Of a stretch of DNA of 64,000 nucleotides, positions 26,269 through 34,235 are shown one piece after another. The position numbers and the translations under genes were made by a program. The stretch comes from Mucilaginibacter terrae (GTDB lineage: Bacteria > Bacteroidota > Bacteroidia > Sphingobacteriales > Sphingobacteriaceae), in assembly GCF_031951985.1 (NCBI RefSeq), contig NZ_JAVLVU010000001.1:2294001-2358000 (forward strand), written 5' to 3'. The first letter of the stretch is position 1. Every line of letters starts with the position of its first letter. The notes beneath the pieces are model-generated. The model did not search any database and was not told the origin of the DNA. It was given only the letters and a program-made list of their open reading frames with translations.

Positions 26269-27114
26269 TTACTGATCCTGTAGCGTAAATACAATTGGCA
26301 CAGTGTACTGTACACGTACAGAACGGCCATTTTGTCTACCTGGGGTCCACTTAGGTGAATTTTTTAATACACGTATAGCTTCTTCTTCCAAACCTGAGCC
26401 TAAAGTACGGCCAATGGGTTTTATATCAGTTAAGCTACCGTCACGTTCTACTACGAAAGTAACGTTAACACGACCTTGTACACCGTTTTCAGAAGCTACT
26501 GCAGGGTAACGCAATGCTTTACCTAAATACTTTCCAAAGCCGGCCATACCACCCGGAAACTCGGGCAATTGCTCTACCGATGTAAAGATCTCGTTTGGAT
26601 TTGATTCGGTTACGGCAGTACTCACAGGAGCATTACCTACCGGCTCATCAATACGAACGGTTTGAGTAGGATCACCTTTAATATCCTTCTGACCTGGGTC
26701 AGCCACTTTCAAATCTTCCTGGCTTGGCGGATCTTTCTCCGGAACCTGGTTATCTGGCTTTACAACCGGAGGTGGGAAACGAACCTGGTCAACTTTGGGT
26801 TTTTGAGGCTCAGGGCTTGGTGGCGGCGGCGGAGGTGGCTCTGCCTCATTAAGTGGCGGTGGCTGTGCCAGCACCACTTCTTCAATTTTAACTTTTTCCT
26901 TAGGCTTAGGTATAAAACCTTTGATCTTGTTAATGATAGTAGGCATTGCAACCGCAAGTGAAAATACAACTACGGTTATAACTAATGCCCTTAACGTATT
27001 ACGCGGGTTGTTTTTACGCAACTCATAAGCGCCATACGCTTTATTTCTATCCGAAAAAACAACATCAAGCCATTCAGGTTTCAGTATGTCTAATTTTGAT
27101 CCTAAAATAGCCAT
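26269..27114 (-). CDS. Energy transducer TonB
   Basis: The protein has 281 residues. The N-terminal cytosolic stretch DVVFSDRNKAYGAYELR is typical of Bacteroidota TonB proteins. One membrane helix follows (about 43-60), then a Pro-rich periplasmic spacer (EAEPPPPPPPSPEPQKPK). The C-terminal TonB domain (about 200-280) reads PEFPGGMAGFGKYLGKALRYP, GRVNVTFVVERDGSLTDI and PKWTPGRQNGRSVRVQYTVP. It transmits proton-motive force from ExbB/ExbD to outer-membrane receptors. It lies 37 bp downstream of exbD. Confidence 0.93.
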   Translation of the reverse strand: MAILGSKLDILKPEWLDVVFSDRNKAYGAYELRKNNPRNTLRALVITVVVFSLAVAMPTIINKIKGFIPKPKEKVKIEEVVLAQPPPLNEAEPPPPPPPSPEPQKPKVDQVRFPPPVVKPDNQVPEKDPPSQEDLKVADPGQKDIKGDPTQTVRIDEPVGNAPVSTAVTESNPNEIFTSVEQLPEFPGGMAGFGKYLGKALRYPAVASENGVQGRVNVTFVVERDGSLTDIKPIGRTLGSGLEEEAIRVLKNSPKWTPGRQNGRSVRVQYTVPIVFTLQDQ

Positions 27115-27151
27115 GACTATAATATTTAAACGTTTATGTTAATGCTATTTA

Positions 27152-27691
27152 TTAATAAATTTTCTCTCGTTTCAATAAATCAATCTCAACCGGAGTAATA
27201 TCAACAATAGCGTATGATTTATTGTTTGTAATGTTCAGCTCGTCAATAACATCAATCATATTTTTATAAACTGATTTATCACTCGGCTTAATAATAACAA
27301 ACATATCCTTACCAGTTGATTGTTTGATTTTTTTGCTTTGCTCAATTAAAACTTTGCGGAAACCATCTTTTCCATAACCATCAACAGCTGGTGCCGAAAG
27401 TGGTTCGGTTGGTACACCAATAAACCATTCAAGTTTATTGTCATTACCAAGCAATACGGTTAAAGTTCTTGACGCAGCAATAGGCTCTTCAACTTTTTGG
27501 TCGTCTTCCTTATCCGGCATGGCTAAATCCATTGCCTTAGCTTTTGACAGGGTTGTGGTAAGCATAAAGAAAGTTACCAGTAAGAAAGCCAAATCCACCA
27601 TCGCTGTTAAGTCAACGCGGGTTGATTGTTTTTTACTTCTTACCTTGCCACCTTTTTTCTTACCCCCGCCGGAGGTGTCTAATTCTGCCAT
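27152..27691 (-). CDS. ExbD/TolR family protein, second copy
   Basis: The protein has 179 residues. After a basic N-terminus (KKKGGKVRSKKQSTRVDLTA), a single membrane helix contains the key Asp in VDLTAMVDLAFLLVTFFML. A periplasmic domain follows. ExbD forms the proton channel of the energy-transducing complex with ExbB. It is 4 bp after another exbD gene. Two different exbD copies in one operon suggest a heterodimeric channel. The longer loop EEPIAASRTLTVLLG differs from the other copy. Confidence 0.92.
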   Translation of the reverse strand: MAELDTSGGGKKKGGKVRSKKQSTRVDLTAMVDLAFLLVTFFMLTTTLSKAKAMDLAMPDKEDDQKVEEPIAASRTLTVLLGNDNKLEWFIGVPTEPLSAPAVDGYGKDGFRKVLIEQSKKIKQSTGKDMFVIIKPSDKSVYKNMIDVIDELNITNNKSYAIVDITPVEIDLLKREKIY

Positions 27692-27695
27692 CTTC

Positions 27696-28304
27696 TTATT
27701 TTCCTCTTAATGATGTGATTAAACTGAATTTATTTACTTCCTGCTTTTGCAGTATGGCAATTATGCGCTGTATTGTCGGGTATTCTTCCTGGCTATCACC
27801 TTTAATGGTAATACGCAGCTCTTTACCCGAAATGTTTTTGGTTACTATACGAGCTTCATGTATCCAGTTAAACAATTCGTTACTAACCGAATCGGTTGGT
27901 ATACCAGGTGCTTTAAATTCTTTCATCTGGCTGCCATCTAAAGCAAGGTATTGTTTAACCTGGGCCATTGGTACACCAATGTTTGGCATAACCGAAAATT
28001 TATTTACCTCCGGTTGGGTGAAAGTAGTTTTATACTTTTCGCCCATACGCATTAATAACTGCTTACGCACTTCAAAACCTTCAACACCAAAAAACACTTT
28101 GTTTTTACCGCCAACGGTTATCGTAGCAATATCGCTTTCGGGAAGAAGCACTTGTGATGTAGAGGCCGGAGTATCAATTGGCACCGGATCTTCTACTTTA
28201 GGTTTTGCCGTTAATATAAAGAAGGTAAGCAACAGGAACGCAACGTCGCACATGGCGGTCATGTCAATTGCTGTACTCTTTCTTGGAACTTTTACTCTTG
28301 GCAT
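27696..28304 (-). CDS. ExbD/TolR family protein, first copy
   Basis: The protein has 202 residues with the basic lead PRVKVPRKSTAIDMTAM and the membrane helix CDVAFLLLTFFIL carrying the channel Asp. The periplasmic part is larger than in the second copy (VDPVPIDTPASTSQVLLPE, then ATITVGGKNKVFFGVEGFEV). It lies 101 bp after exbB and 4 bp before the second exbD. It should form part of the proton channel with ExbB and energise TonB. Confidence 0.92.
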   Translation of the reverse strand: MPRVKVPRKSTAIDMTAMCDVAFLLLTFFILTAKPKVEDPVPIDTPASTSQVLLPESDIATITVGGKNKVFFGVEGFEVRKQLLMRMGEKYKTTFTQPEVNKFSVMPNIGVPMAQVKQYLALDGSQMKEFKAPGIPTDSVSNELFNWIHEARIVTKNISGKELRITIKGDSQEEYPTIQRIIAILQKQEVNKFSLITSLRGK

Positions 28305-28405
28305 TTCTATCCTTTTCTAAAAAAGTAAATACTATAAATTGGTTAATTTTTAAACCGGCCTGTTACCCTACAGGCAACAGACTGGTAATATATCAAAACC
28401 TGTTA

Positions 28406-29251
28406 TTAGTATTTAGCCTGATTTTTGTGTGACGAAGCAAATGTTTGAACGATGCTGAAACCGGTCTCGTCAATAGCATAAGTCAATTTATCAATTTTTG
28501 ACGTAAATACGTTGTAAGAGATAATTGATAAAGCTGAAGTTAAGATACCTAATGCAGTGTTAATTAACGCCTCAGAAATGTGAGATGATAATTCGGCCTG
28601 GTTAGGAGCACCTGAAGTTGCTAACGCACGGAACGCACCGATCATACCCACAACCGTACCTAATAAGCCGATAAGGGTACCTACTGATACTAAAGTAGCA
28701 ATGATAGTTAAGTTTTGCTCTAACATTGGCATTTCTAATGCAGTAGCTTCTTCAATTTCTTTTTGAATAGCTAACATTTTTTGATCAACGTCCATATTAG
28801 GCTCTTGCTCCATTTCTTTGTAGCGTTTTAAACCCGATTTGATAACGTTAGCTACCGAACCTTTTTGTTTATCACACTCTGCGCTTGCAGCGTCAATATT
28901 ACCTTGATTTAAGTAAGAGTTGATTTTTCTAACGAATGCATCAACGTTACCTGAACCGGCAGCTTTACCAATAACAACAAAACGCTCAATTGAGAAAACA
29001 ACCATCATTAAAAAACAGGTCATTAACACAGGAACGATCGGGCCACCTTTGTGGATAGTACCAAAGTAATCGGTAGGCTCGCCATGCTCAACATCGCCGC
29101 CTTTGTAATGGCTTGGGTCACCAAAAACGAAAATGAACAGCAATACGGCTATTACAAAACAAATAGGAATTACGAATGATGCAAATGCTCCAGATGAACT
29201 TGAGCTTTCTTGTTTAACAGGAGTAGTTGGTTTTGATGGTGCGGTTGCCAT
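28406..29251 (-). CDS. MotA/TolQ/ExbB proton channel family protein
   Basis: The protein has 281 residues with an Ala/Ser/Pro-rich N-terminus, then hydrophobic helices at about 25-45, 75-95, 170-195 and 225-250. The MotA/TolQ/ExbB domain is seen in NLTIIATLVSVGTLIGLLGTVVGMIGAFRAL and ISEALINTALGILTSALSI, which is the conserved C-terminal helix pair. It is the scaffold that powers TonB through ExbD. It is the first gene of the operon. Upstream lies a 481-bp AT-rich gap with a possible promoter. Confidence 0.93.
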   Translation of the reverse strand: MATAPSKPTTPVKQESSSSSGAFASFVIPICFVIAVLLFIFVFGDPSHYKGGDVEHGEPTDYFGTIHKGGPIVPVLMTCFLMMVVFSIERFVVIGKAAGSGNVDAFVRKINSYLNQGNIDAASAECDKQKGSVANVIKSGLKRYKEMEQEPNMDVDQKMLAIQKEIEEATALEMPMLEQNLTIIATLVSVGTLIGLLGTVVGMIGAFRALATSGAPNQAELSSHISEALINTALGILTSALSIISYNVFTSKIDKLTYAIDETGFSIVQTFASSHKNQAKY

Positions 29252-29321
29252 TACTTTAAATTTAGTTTTAGTTTTTGTTTATAATATTTAGTTAATTAAA
29301 TATACGCTACTGTGCGAATAA

Positions 29322-29329
29322 CAAATTTA
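29322..29329 (-). promoter_or_regulatory. Possible promoter box for the exbB operon
   Basis: The minus-strand sequence TAAATTTG matches TAnnTTTG, about 70 bp before the exbB ATG. A TTTG at 29354-29357 is 24 bp upstream of it, somewhat wider than usual. Confidence 0.4.
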
Positions 29330-29576
29330 TAATTTTAATCAGATAAAACTATTCAAAATGAAATTCTTCATAATTATTTAACGTGTGCTTTTGCAAGCCT
29401 TACAATTGGCAGTAATTTACTTATAACTTATTAATAACGTAAATACTGCCATATATTATGTTTCAACAACAATTTTCTGCAATGAAAACTATTTTTTTTA
29501 AAATAACCAAGCTTAGTGCATTAAAAGTATGTAACTAAGCCGATATAAAGCCCTTTTTAACACATTTTTAACATAT

Positions 29577-29599
29577 AAAGGTGTGCAATATACACCTTT
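29577..29599. repeat. Short hairpin in the exbB upstream region
   Basis: An 8-bp perfect stem (29577-29584 with 29592-29599) has a 7-nt loop and no T run. It may end the SUI1/lipid-kinase message or serve as a regulatory hairpin. Confidence 0.35.
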
Positions 29600-29732
29600 C
29601 GGGTATTTAAAAATTCGTAAAACACCTTTACAATATTAATTTTAAGAAATTATCTAATCAAAACACAAGATAGTTTAAATTTTCTTAATAAAAACTTAAA
29701 AATAATATAAAACAGGCAAATTAAATTTGAAT

Positions 29733-30077
29733 TTACCCGCCAGCTTTCTTGGCTTTGTACCCATCTTGTATAAGAACTGCAAGAATTTTATCACGAAAAT
29801 CTCCCTGAATCAAAACTTCATAATCTTTTACCGAACCACCCACACCACATTTGGTTTTAAGTTTTTTGCCTAATGCTTCCAAATCGGCTTCGGTACCGGC
29901 AAAGCCGCTGATGCGTGTTACCAGTTTGCTGCCACCTTTACGGTCGAGGTATATTTTAAGATTTTGCTGATTAGGTGCCGGAGTGGCTACATCGTCGTTA
30001 TTATCGGGGGTGTACTCAAAATCGGGATTTGTTGAGTACATAACACCATCGTTGAGGTTGCGGTTTTTTTTCGACAT
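29733..30077 (-). CDS. SUI1/YciH family translation factor
   Basis: The protein has 114 residues. The N-terminal about 45 residues are polar and low in complexity ([21 protein letters not shown]). The SUI1/eIF1 domain follows: [18 protein letters not shown], then [42 protein letters not shown]. The GVGGSVKD and IQGDFR blocks are the usual marks. Bacterial YciH-type proteins bind the small ribosomal subunit and influence initiation fidelity. It lies 8 bp after the lipid kinase gene on the same strand. Confidence 0.9.
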   Translation of the reverse strand: MSKKNRNLNDGVMYSTNPDFEYTPDNNDDVATPAPNQQNLKIYLDRKGGSKLVTRISGFAGTEADLEALGKKLKTKCGVGGSVKDYEVLIQGDFRDKILAVLIQDGYKAKKAGG

Positions 30078-30085
30078 ACTGCTTT

Positions 30086-30973
30086 TCAGGAATGATAATT
30101 ATTGCCTACTATAACATTTAACGAGCGCGGAACAATATGAACTTCGGCATTGGTACCGGCATTATGCGGTTCGCCGTCAACATGCACAGCGCCAGGCTTA
30201 CCCCGCTTTATGCTGATGTTCTTTCCGCGGATAATTTCTACGTATTTAGATTTATCGGCCGTTTTGGTGAACATACGCATACCCATTTCCGGAAAACGGT
30301 ACAGTGGGAAAGGCTTAATTACACAAACATCCAGCAAACCATCCTGTACCGACGCCTGCGGCGATACGTGGGCATTGTTGCCATACTGCGATGAATTAGC
30401 AATGCTCAGCATAAATGCTTCGCGATCATATTCTTCCCCGTCAATAAGCAAATTATAAGTTTCCGATTTATAATTTACAATTTCTTTTACCGCCGATTTA
30501 AAGTAGGTAATAAATCCGCGTGTAGTTTGCTCGGCAAACACCTGGCTAATGTGGGCATCAAAACCCATACCGGCCATATTAAAAAACCACTGCCCGTTCA
30601 GTTGCCCGGCATCAATGGTTTCTACCTTATTAATATTGATGTTTTGAATGGCCCCCACCGTATCCATAGGAATGGATAAAAACCTTGACAACCCGTTTCC
30701 CGATCCAAATGGCAATACGCCCAGAGCTGCCTTGGTGCCCACCACGGCCGATGCTACCTCGTTAATGGTACCATCGCCCCCAACGGCTATAATAGATTGG
30801 TAGGTGTTAACGGCGTCTTTAGCCAGCCAATGGGCGTGCCCGGCTTCTTCGGTAAAAACGATGGTGTAGTCGATAGTATTTTTATCGATATGCTGTTGTA
30901 TAAGCGCGGGTACGTGGCCTTTGGCCTTACCACCTGCTATAGGATTAATCACAAATAAAACTTTCCTTTTCAA
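30086..30973 (-). CDS. YegS/BmrU-type lipid (diacylglycerol-like) kinase
   Basis: The protein has 295 residues with the diacylglycerol kinase catalytic fold. Motifs: [15 protein letters not shown] at the N-terminus, [19 protein letters not shown] (nucleotide-binding GGDGT), [14 protein letters not shown], and the C-terminal [12 protein letters not shown] with the conserved Asp-Gly-Glu. It phosphorylates a lipid using ATP at the membrane. Family substrates include diacylglycerol, phosphatidylglycerol and sphingoid bases, the last plausible in Sphingobacteriaceae. It heads a two-gene unit with the SUI1 gene and is divergent from metK. Confidence 0.9.
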   Translation of the reverse strand: MKRKVLFVINPIAGGKAKGHVPALIQQHIDKNTIDYTIVFTEEAGHAHWLAKDAVNTYQSIIAVGGDGTINEVASAVVGTKAALGVLPFGSGNGLSRFLSIPMDTVGAIQNININKVETIDAGQLNGQWFFNMAGMGFDAHISQVFAEQTTRGFITYFKSAVKEIVNYKSETYNLLIDGEEYDREAFMLSIANSSQYGNNAHVSPQASVQDGLLDVCVIKPFPLYRFPEMGMRMFTKTADKSKYVEIIRGKNISIKRGKPGAVHVDGEPHNAGTNAEVHIVPRSLNVIVGNNYHS

Positions 30974-30993
30974 CGAGCTATCTTTTTCGCTCC

Positions 30994-31001
30994 CAAAAGT
31001 A
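30994..31001 (-). promoter_or_regulatory. Possible promoter box for the lipid kinase unit
   Basis: On the minus strand the sequence reads TACTTTTG, an exact TAnnTTTG, 20 bp before the kinase ATG. No clear TTG at the -33 spacing was found. Confidence 0.45.
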
Positions 31002-31031
31002 AACCTATTTTCGGCTTTTGTAAAATTGTTT

Positions 31032-31039
31032 TACTTTTG
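31032..31039 (+). promoter_or_regulatory. Probable -7 box for metK
   Basis: TACTTTTG matches TAnnTTTG. It lies about 7 bp before the SAM-II-like element, so transcription would begin right at the riboswitch. The -33 box is weak. Confidence 0.55.
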
Positions 31040-31045
31040 CTACCC

Positions 31046-31115
31046 GAAAGTGGACTGATTTGATTATGCTGCCCCGGCAGTAAGGATTGCAACCACGTAA
31101 AAAAGTGCTAAACCC
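31046..31115 (+). promoter_or_regulatory. SAM-II-like riboswitch upstream of metK
   Basis: The ordered core of SAM-II (SAM_alpha) riboswitches is present. A 5' P1 strand GTGG at 31050-31053 is followed by CTGATTT. A variable loop carries an extra hairpin (GCTGCC CC GGCAGT). ATTGCA comes next, then the 3' P1 strand CCAC. The tail is GTAAAAAAGTGCTAAACCC, in which GCTAAA is the strongly conserved 3' element. GG before ATTGCA can pair with CC after GCTAAA, as in the P2 pseudoknot. The riboswitch should sense S-adenosylmethionine, the product of the MetK enzyme made downstream, giving feedback control. Seen by eye only, with no covariance-model score. Confidence 0.72.
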
Positions 31116-31163
31116 ATTCTTTTTCTCTTTTTTACCCAAATCCTGTTCAATACTCCAAACTTT

Positions 31164-31183
31164 CGTTTTTACAAACGTTTTTT
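31164..31183 (+). terminator. Weak hairpin with T run before metK
   Basis: A 5-bp stem (CGTTT with AAACG) and a 4-nt loop are followed by six T residues, about 16 bp before the metK ATG. It could be the expression platform of the riboswitch (transcription attenuation), though the stem is weak and AT-rich. Confidence 0.35.
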
Positions 31184-31198
31184 ATTGACAATATTTTT

Positions 31199-32449
31199 AT
31201 GCCTTATTTATTCACTTCAGAGTCTGTTTCAGAAGGACATCCGGATAAAGTGGCCGACCAGATATCGGACGCACTCATTGATAATTTTTTAGCCTTTGAT
31301 GCAGAATCAAAAGTAGCCTGCGAAACTTTGGTTACCACCGGGCAAGTAATTTTGGCCGGCGAGGTAAAATCAAAAGCCTACCTCGATGTACAAAAAATTG
31401 CGCGCGATGTAATTAACAAAATTGGTTACACCAAGGGCGAGTACATGTTTGATGGCAGCTCATGTGGTGTGCTTTCGGCCATTCACGAGCAATCGCCGGA
31501 TATTAACCAGGGTGTTGACAAGCAAGACCGCGAGCAACAAGGTGCCGGCGACCAGGGTATGATGTTTGGTTACGCCACCGTGGAAACCGAAAACTATATG
31601 CCTTTAGCTTTGGATATTGCTCACGCATTATTAATTGAGCTGGCCGCCATACGCCGCGAAGCCACCGATATTAAGTATTTGCGCCCTGATGCAAAATCGC
31701 AAGTAACGTTAGAGTACGATGATAATAACCAGCCACAGCGCATTGATGCCATCGTAATATCAACCCAGCATGATGATTTTGCTGATGACGAAGCTATGCT
31801 GGCCAAAATCCGTGAGGATATTATTGGCATCCTTATTCCGCGTGTTAAAGCGCGTTACCCTAAATACGCGCACTTTTTTAACGAGAACATTAGCTACCAC
31901 ATTAACCCAACCGGTAAATTTGTTATTGGCGGTCCGCATGGCGATACGGGCTTAACCGGCCGTAAAATTATTGTGGATACTTACGGTGGTAAAGGTGCTC
32001 ATGGTGGCGGTGCTTTTTCGGGCAAAGATCCATCAAAAGTTGACCGTTCGGCCGCTTACGCAACCCGCCACATTGCTAAAAACCTGGTAGCTGCCGGTAT
32101 TTGCAAAGAGGTATTGGTACAGGTATCATACGCTATTGGCGTGGCTCAGCCTATGGGTATTTATGTAAACACCTACGGTACTGCCAAAGTTGGCTTGCAC
32201 GACGGTGAAATTGCCAAAAAAGTAGAAGCTATTTTTGATATGCGCCCTTACGCTATTGAAACCCGCTTTAAACTGCGCAACCCAATTTATAGCGAAACTG
32301 CTGCTTACGGTCACTTTGGTAAACCAAGCCAAACCGTAACCAAAACCTTTGTAAGCCCTGAGGGCCGCGAGGTTACTAAAGAGGTTGAACTGTTCACCTG
32401 GGAAAAACTTGATTACGTAGAAAAAGTAAAACAAGCTTTCGGCTTATAA
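31199..32449 (+). CDS. metK: S-adenosylmethionine synthetase (methionine adenosyltransferase)
   Basis: The protein has 416 residues. Motifs: [19 protein letters not shown] at the N-terminus (ATP and Mg2+), [12 protein letters not shown] for methionine and ATP binding, and the P-loop-like [19 protein letters not shown] near residue 265. It makes S-adenosylmethionine from methionine and ATP in the cytoplasm. The length is slightly longer than E. coli MetK (384), mostly in internal loops. A SAM-II-like riboswitch precedes it and a strong terminator follows, so it is probably monocistronic. ahcY, elsewhere in this window, clears the by-product SAH. Confidence 0.97.
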   Translation: MPYLFTSESVSEGHPDKVADQISDALIDNFLAFDAESKVACETLVTTGQVILAGEVKSKAYLDVQKIARDVINKIGYTKGEYMFDGSSCGVLSAIHEQSPDINQGVDKQDREQQGAGDQGMMFGYATVETENYMPLALDIAHALLIELAAIRREATDIKYLRPDAKSQVTLEYDDNNQPQRIDAIVISTQHDDFADDEAMLAKIREDIIGILIPRVKARYPKYAHFFNENISYHINPTGKFVIGGPHGDTGLTGRKIIVDTYGGKGAHGGGAFSGKDPSKVDRSAAYATRHIAKNLVAAGICKEVLVQVSYAIGVAQPMGIYVNTYGTAKVGLHDGEIAKKVEAIFDMRPYAIETRFKLRNPIYSETAAYGHFGKPSQTVTKTFVSPEGREVTKEVELFTWEKLDYVEKVKQAFGL

Positions 32450-32470
32450 TACTTCATCTCACAAATACAC

Positions 32471-32503
32471 AAGCGGCCCGGTAATCATCGGGCCGCTTTT
32501 TTT
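32471..32503 (+). terminator. Intrinsic terminator of metK
   Basis: A perfect 10-bp GC-rich stem (32471-32480 with 32489-32498) is followed by a run of seven T residues, about 20 bp after the stop codon. Confidence 0.9.
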
Positions 32504-32531
32504 ATGTCAGGCTTTTAGTTACTTTAGGGCG

Positions 32532-33464
32532 ATGCCTCACTCAACCGCTCCCTCCCGTTTATTGATCCTGCTGTCGTTTTCCGCGGTGTATATTATATGG
32601 GGGTCAACCTATCTTGCTGTACGGTTCGGGCTCGAAGGTTTTCCGCCTTTTGTGCTGGTAGCACTGCGCTACTGCATTGCAGGTTTACTCATGGCCGGCT
32701 ACTGTTTTTTTAAGCGCGAAACATTACCTTCTTTACCTATAGTTAGCCGCCAGGCATTAAGCGGTATACTTATGCTGGTTGGCGGCACGGGCATGGTGGC
32801 CTGGGCCGAGCAATACATCACATCGGGCCAGGTAGCAGTTTTGATAGCCGCCCAGCCTTTATGGTTCCTGCTTTTAGATAAAGCCAACTGGCGCAAATAT
32901 TTTTCCGACAAATTTATTATTTCAGGCCTGCTTGTGGGTTTCGTGGGCATTATTCTGTTCATTAATATGGGCGAGCACGAAGCTAAGGAATCATCCATGA
33001 AACTGGCAGCTATGATAGGTGTGCAGATTGGCGCCATGCTGTGGGTGGTTGGCTCGTTGGTTACACAAAAGCATAAAGGCGGGGCATCGGTAATTATGAA
33101 CAGCAGTATACAGTTAATTGCCGCCAGTTTATGTGCTGCCATAATTGCATTACTGATGGGCGAATATCAGGGCTTCAGCTTTAAAAATGTAAACACCGAT
33201 GCGTGGCTGGGACTTATTTACCTGATAACTTTCGGTTCCTTGGTAGCCTATGTGGCATATATATGGCTGTTAGGACACGTGGCTCCGGCGCTCATCAGCA
33301 CCTATACTTACGTTAACCCGGTAGTTGCTGTGATACTGGGCTGGCTCATGGCTGATGAAAAACTTTATGGCGGGCAAATGCTTGGGCTGGTAGTGATATT
33401 AATAGGTATTTTACTGGTGAATGTACCCAGTTATAAAAAAGCAGTAGTTAAGGATGAGAATTAG
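32532..33464 (+). CDS. EamA family (DMT superfamily) transporter
   Basis: The protein has 310 residues with about ten hydrophobic helices arranged as two EamA repeats. The N-terminal IWGSTYLAVRFGLEGFPPFVLVALRYCIAG is the typical opening. The second repeat ends with HVAPALISTYTYVNPVVAVILGWLMADE, also typical. Members export amino acids, purines or other metabolites across the inner membrane. The substrate cannot be told from the sequence. It begins 28 bp after the metK terminator and is followed by the Nudix gene, 45 bp away, on the same strand. Confidence 0.9.
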   Translation: MPHSTAPSRLLILLSFSAVYIIWGSTYLAVRFGLEGFPPFVLVALRYCIAGLLMAGYCFFKRETLPSLPIVSRQALSGILMLVGGTGMVAWAEQYITSGQVAVLIAAQPLWFLLLDKANWRKYFSDKFIISGLLVGFVGIILFINMGEHEAKESSMKLAAMIGVQIGAMLWVVGSLVTQKHKGGASVIMNSSIQLIAASLCAAIIALLMGEYQGFSFKNVNTDAWLGLIYLITFGSLVAYVAYIWLLGHVAPALISTYTYVNPVVAVILGWLMADEKLYGGQMLGLVVILIGILLVNVPSYKKAVVKDEN

Positions 33465-33509
33465 CCTCGCGGCTACTACCGTTTTACTCACAAAACCTAT
33501 ATTAGCCAC

Positions 33510-34097
33510 ATGCAACACCCCGAAGATAATCCATGGAAAATTGTAGCCGAAAAGGAAATTTACGACAACCCGTGGATAAAACTCACCCATTACGATGTAA
33601 TTACCCCAACCGGCACTAACGGCATTTATGGAAAGGTGCATTTTAAAAACCGCGCCATTGGCGTTTTACCGTTGGATGAAGATATGAATACCTACCTGGT
33701 GGGTCAATATCGGTTTACCATCAATCAATACAGTTGGGAAATGCCCGAGGGTGGAGGCCCACTCAATGAAGAACCTTTAGATGCCGCCAAACGCGAACTT
33801 TTAGAAGAAACCGGCCTGAAAGCCAGCCAATGGACCGAACTGGTACGCATGCACCTCTCCAACTCGGTAAGCGATGAATATAGCATTTGCTACCTTGCCC
33901 ACGGCCTCGAGCAGTTTGAACCCGAACCCGAAGAGACAGAACAACTCATTGTAAAGAAAGTACCTTTTGCCCAGGTTTACCAAATGGTTTGCAATGGTGA
34001 TATAACAGATTCGATGACTGTAGCGGCTGTATTAAAAGCGCAACTTTTAATATTAGAAGGAAAATTAGCCCCCCAGCCCCCTAAAGGGGGAGCTTAA
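33510..34097 (+). CDS. Nudix hydrolase with a repeat-derived C-terminal tail
   Basis: The protein has 195 residues. The Nudix box reads GGGPLNEEPLDAAKRELLEETGL, close to GX5EX7REUXEEXGU, so the metal-binding Glu residues are present. The N-terminal WKIVAEKEIYDNPWIKLTHYDVITP and VLPLDEDMNTYLVGQYRF resemble ADP-ribose or ADP-sugar pyrophosphatases. The last ten residues (KLAPQPPKGGA) come from a C-rich/G-rich repeat spanning the stop codon and are probably not part of the fold. It likely hydrolyses a nucleoside diphosphate linked to another group. Confidence 0.88.
   Translation: MQHPEDNPWKIVAEKEIYDNPWIKLTHYDVITPTGTNGIYGKVHFKNRAIGVLPLDEDMNTYLVGQYRFTINQYSWEMPEGGGPLNEEPLDAAKRELLEETGLKASQWTELVRMHLSNSVSDEYSICYLAHGLEQFEPEPEETEQLIVKKVPFAQVYQMVCNGDITDSMTVAAVLKAQLLILEGKLAPQPPKGGA
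34068..34093. repeat. CCCCCTAAAGGGGG-type repeat overlapping the Nudix 3' end
   Basis: This 26-bp near-palindrome has C-rich and G-rich halves (GCCCCCTAAAGGGGGAGC core). Longer relatives with both arms occur at 49721-49811 and 59698-59783. It encodes the last codons of the Nudix gene up to its stop. Confidence 0.7.
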
Positions 34098-34106
34098 GAT
34101 AGAGCC

Positions 34107-34187
34107 GGGAACCAAGAGTCAAGAAACAAGATAATACTCAGCCAGTCAAAATCTTGGCTCTTGATTCTTGGCTCTTGGTTCTCTCCC
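34107..34187. repeat. CTTGATTCTTG-type inverted repeat, copy 1
   Basis: The left arm (34107-34132, with ACCAAGAGTCAAGAA) and the right arm (34151-34187, with TTGATTCTTGGCTCTTGG) are imperfectly complementary across a short loop. Related copies lie at 34956-35080 and 53623-53741. Confidence 0.65.
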
Positions 34188-34235
34188 TCAGGTTCTTGCC
34201 TCTTCGCTCTAAATCCTTACCTTTGGGGTTCTGTT

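Larger units (their letters stand above)
29252..29732. other. Gene-free AT-rich region upstream of exbB
   Basis: This stretch of 481 bp lies between the exbB start and the end of the SUI1 gene. It is very AT-rich and no convincing ORF is seen. It holds a possible -7 box (29322-29329) and an 8-bp hairpin (29577-29599). Otherwise I see runs of A and T without recognisable structure. Confidence 0.6.

Noticed and set aside
27622..28320. A 232-residue open frame on the plus strand opposite the two exbD genes
   Set aside because: Both exbD genes on the other strand have clear family motifs. The plus-strand frame has no recognisable domain and runs antisense across both.
28357..28376. Short hairpin between exbB and the first exbD
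   Set aside because: The stem is only about six base pairs and has no T run. Read as a terminator it would cut the operon, so it is more likely incidental.
32699..33142. A 147-residue open frame antisense to the EamA gene
   Set aside because: The EamA repeats on the plus strand explain the region. The antisense frame has no recognisable pattern.
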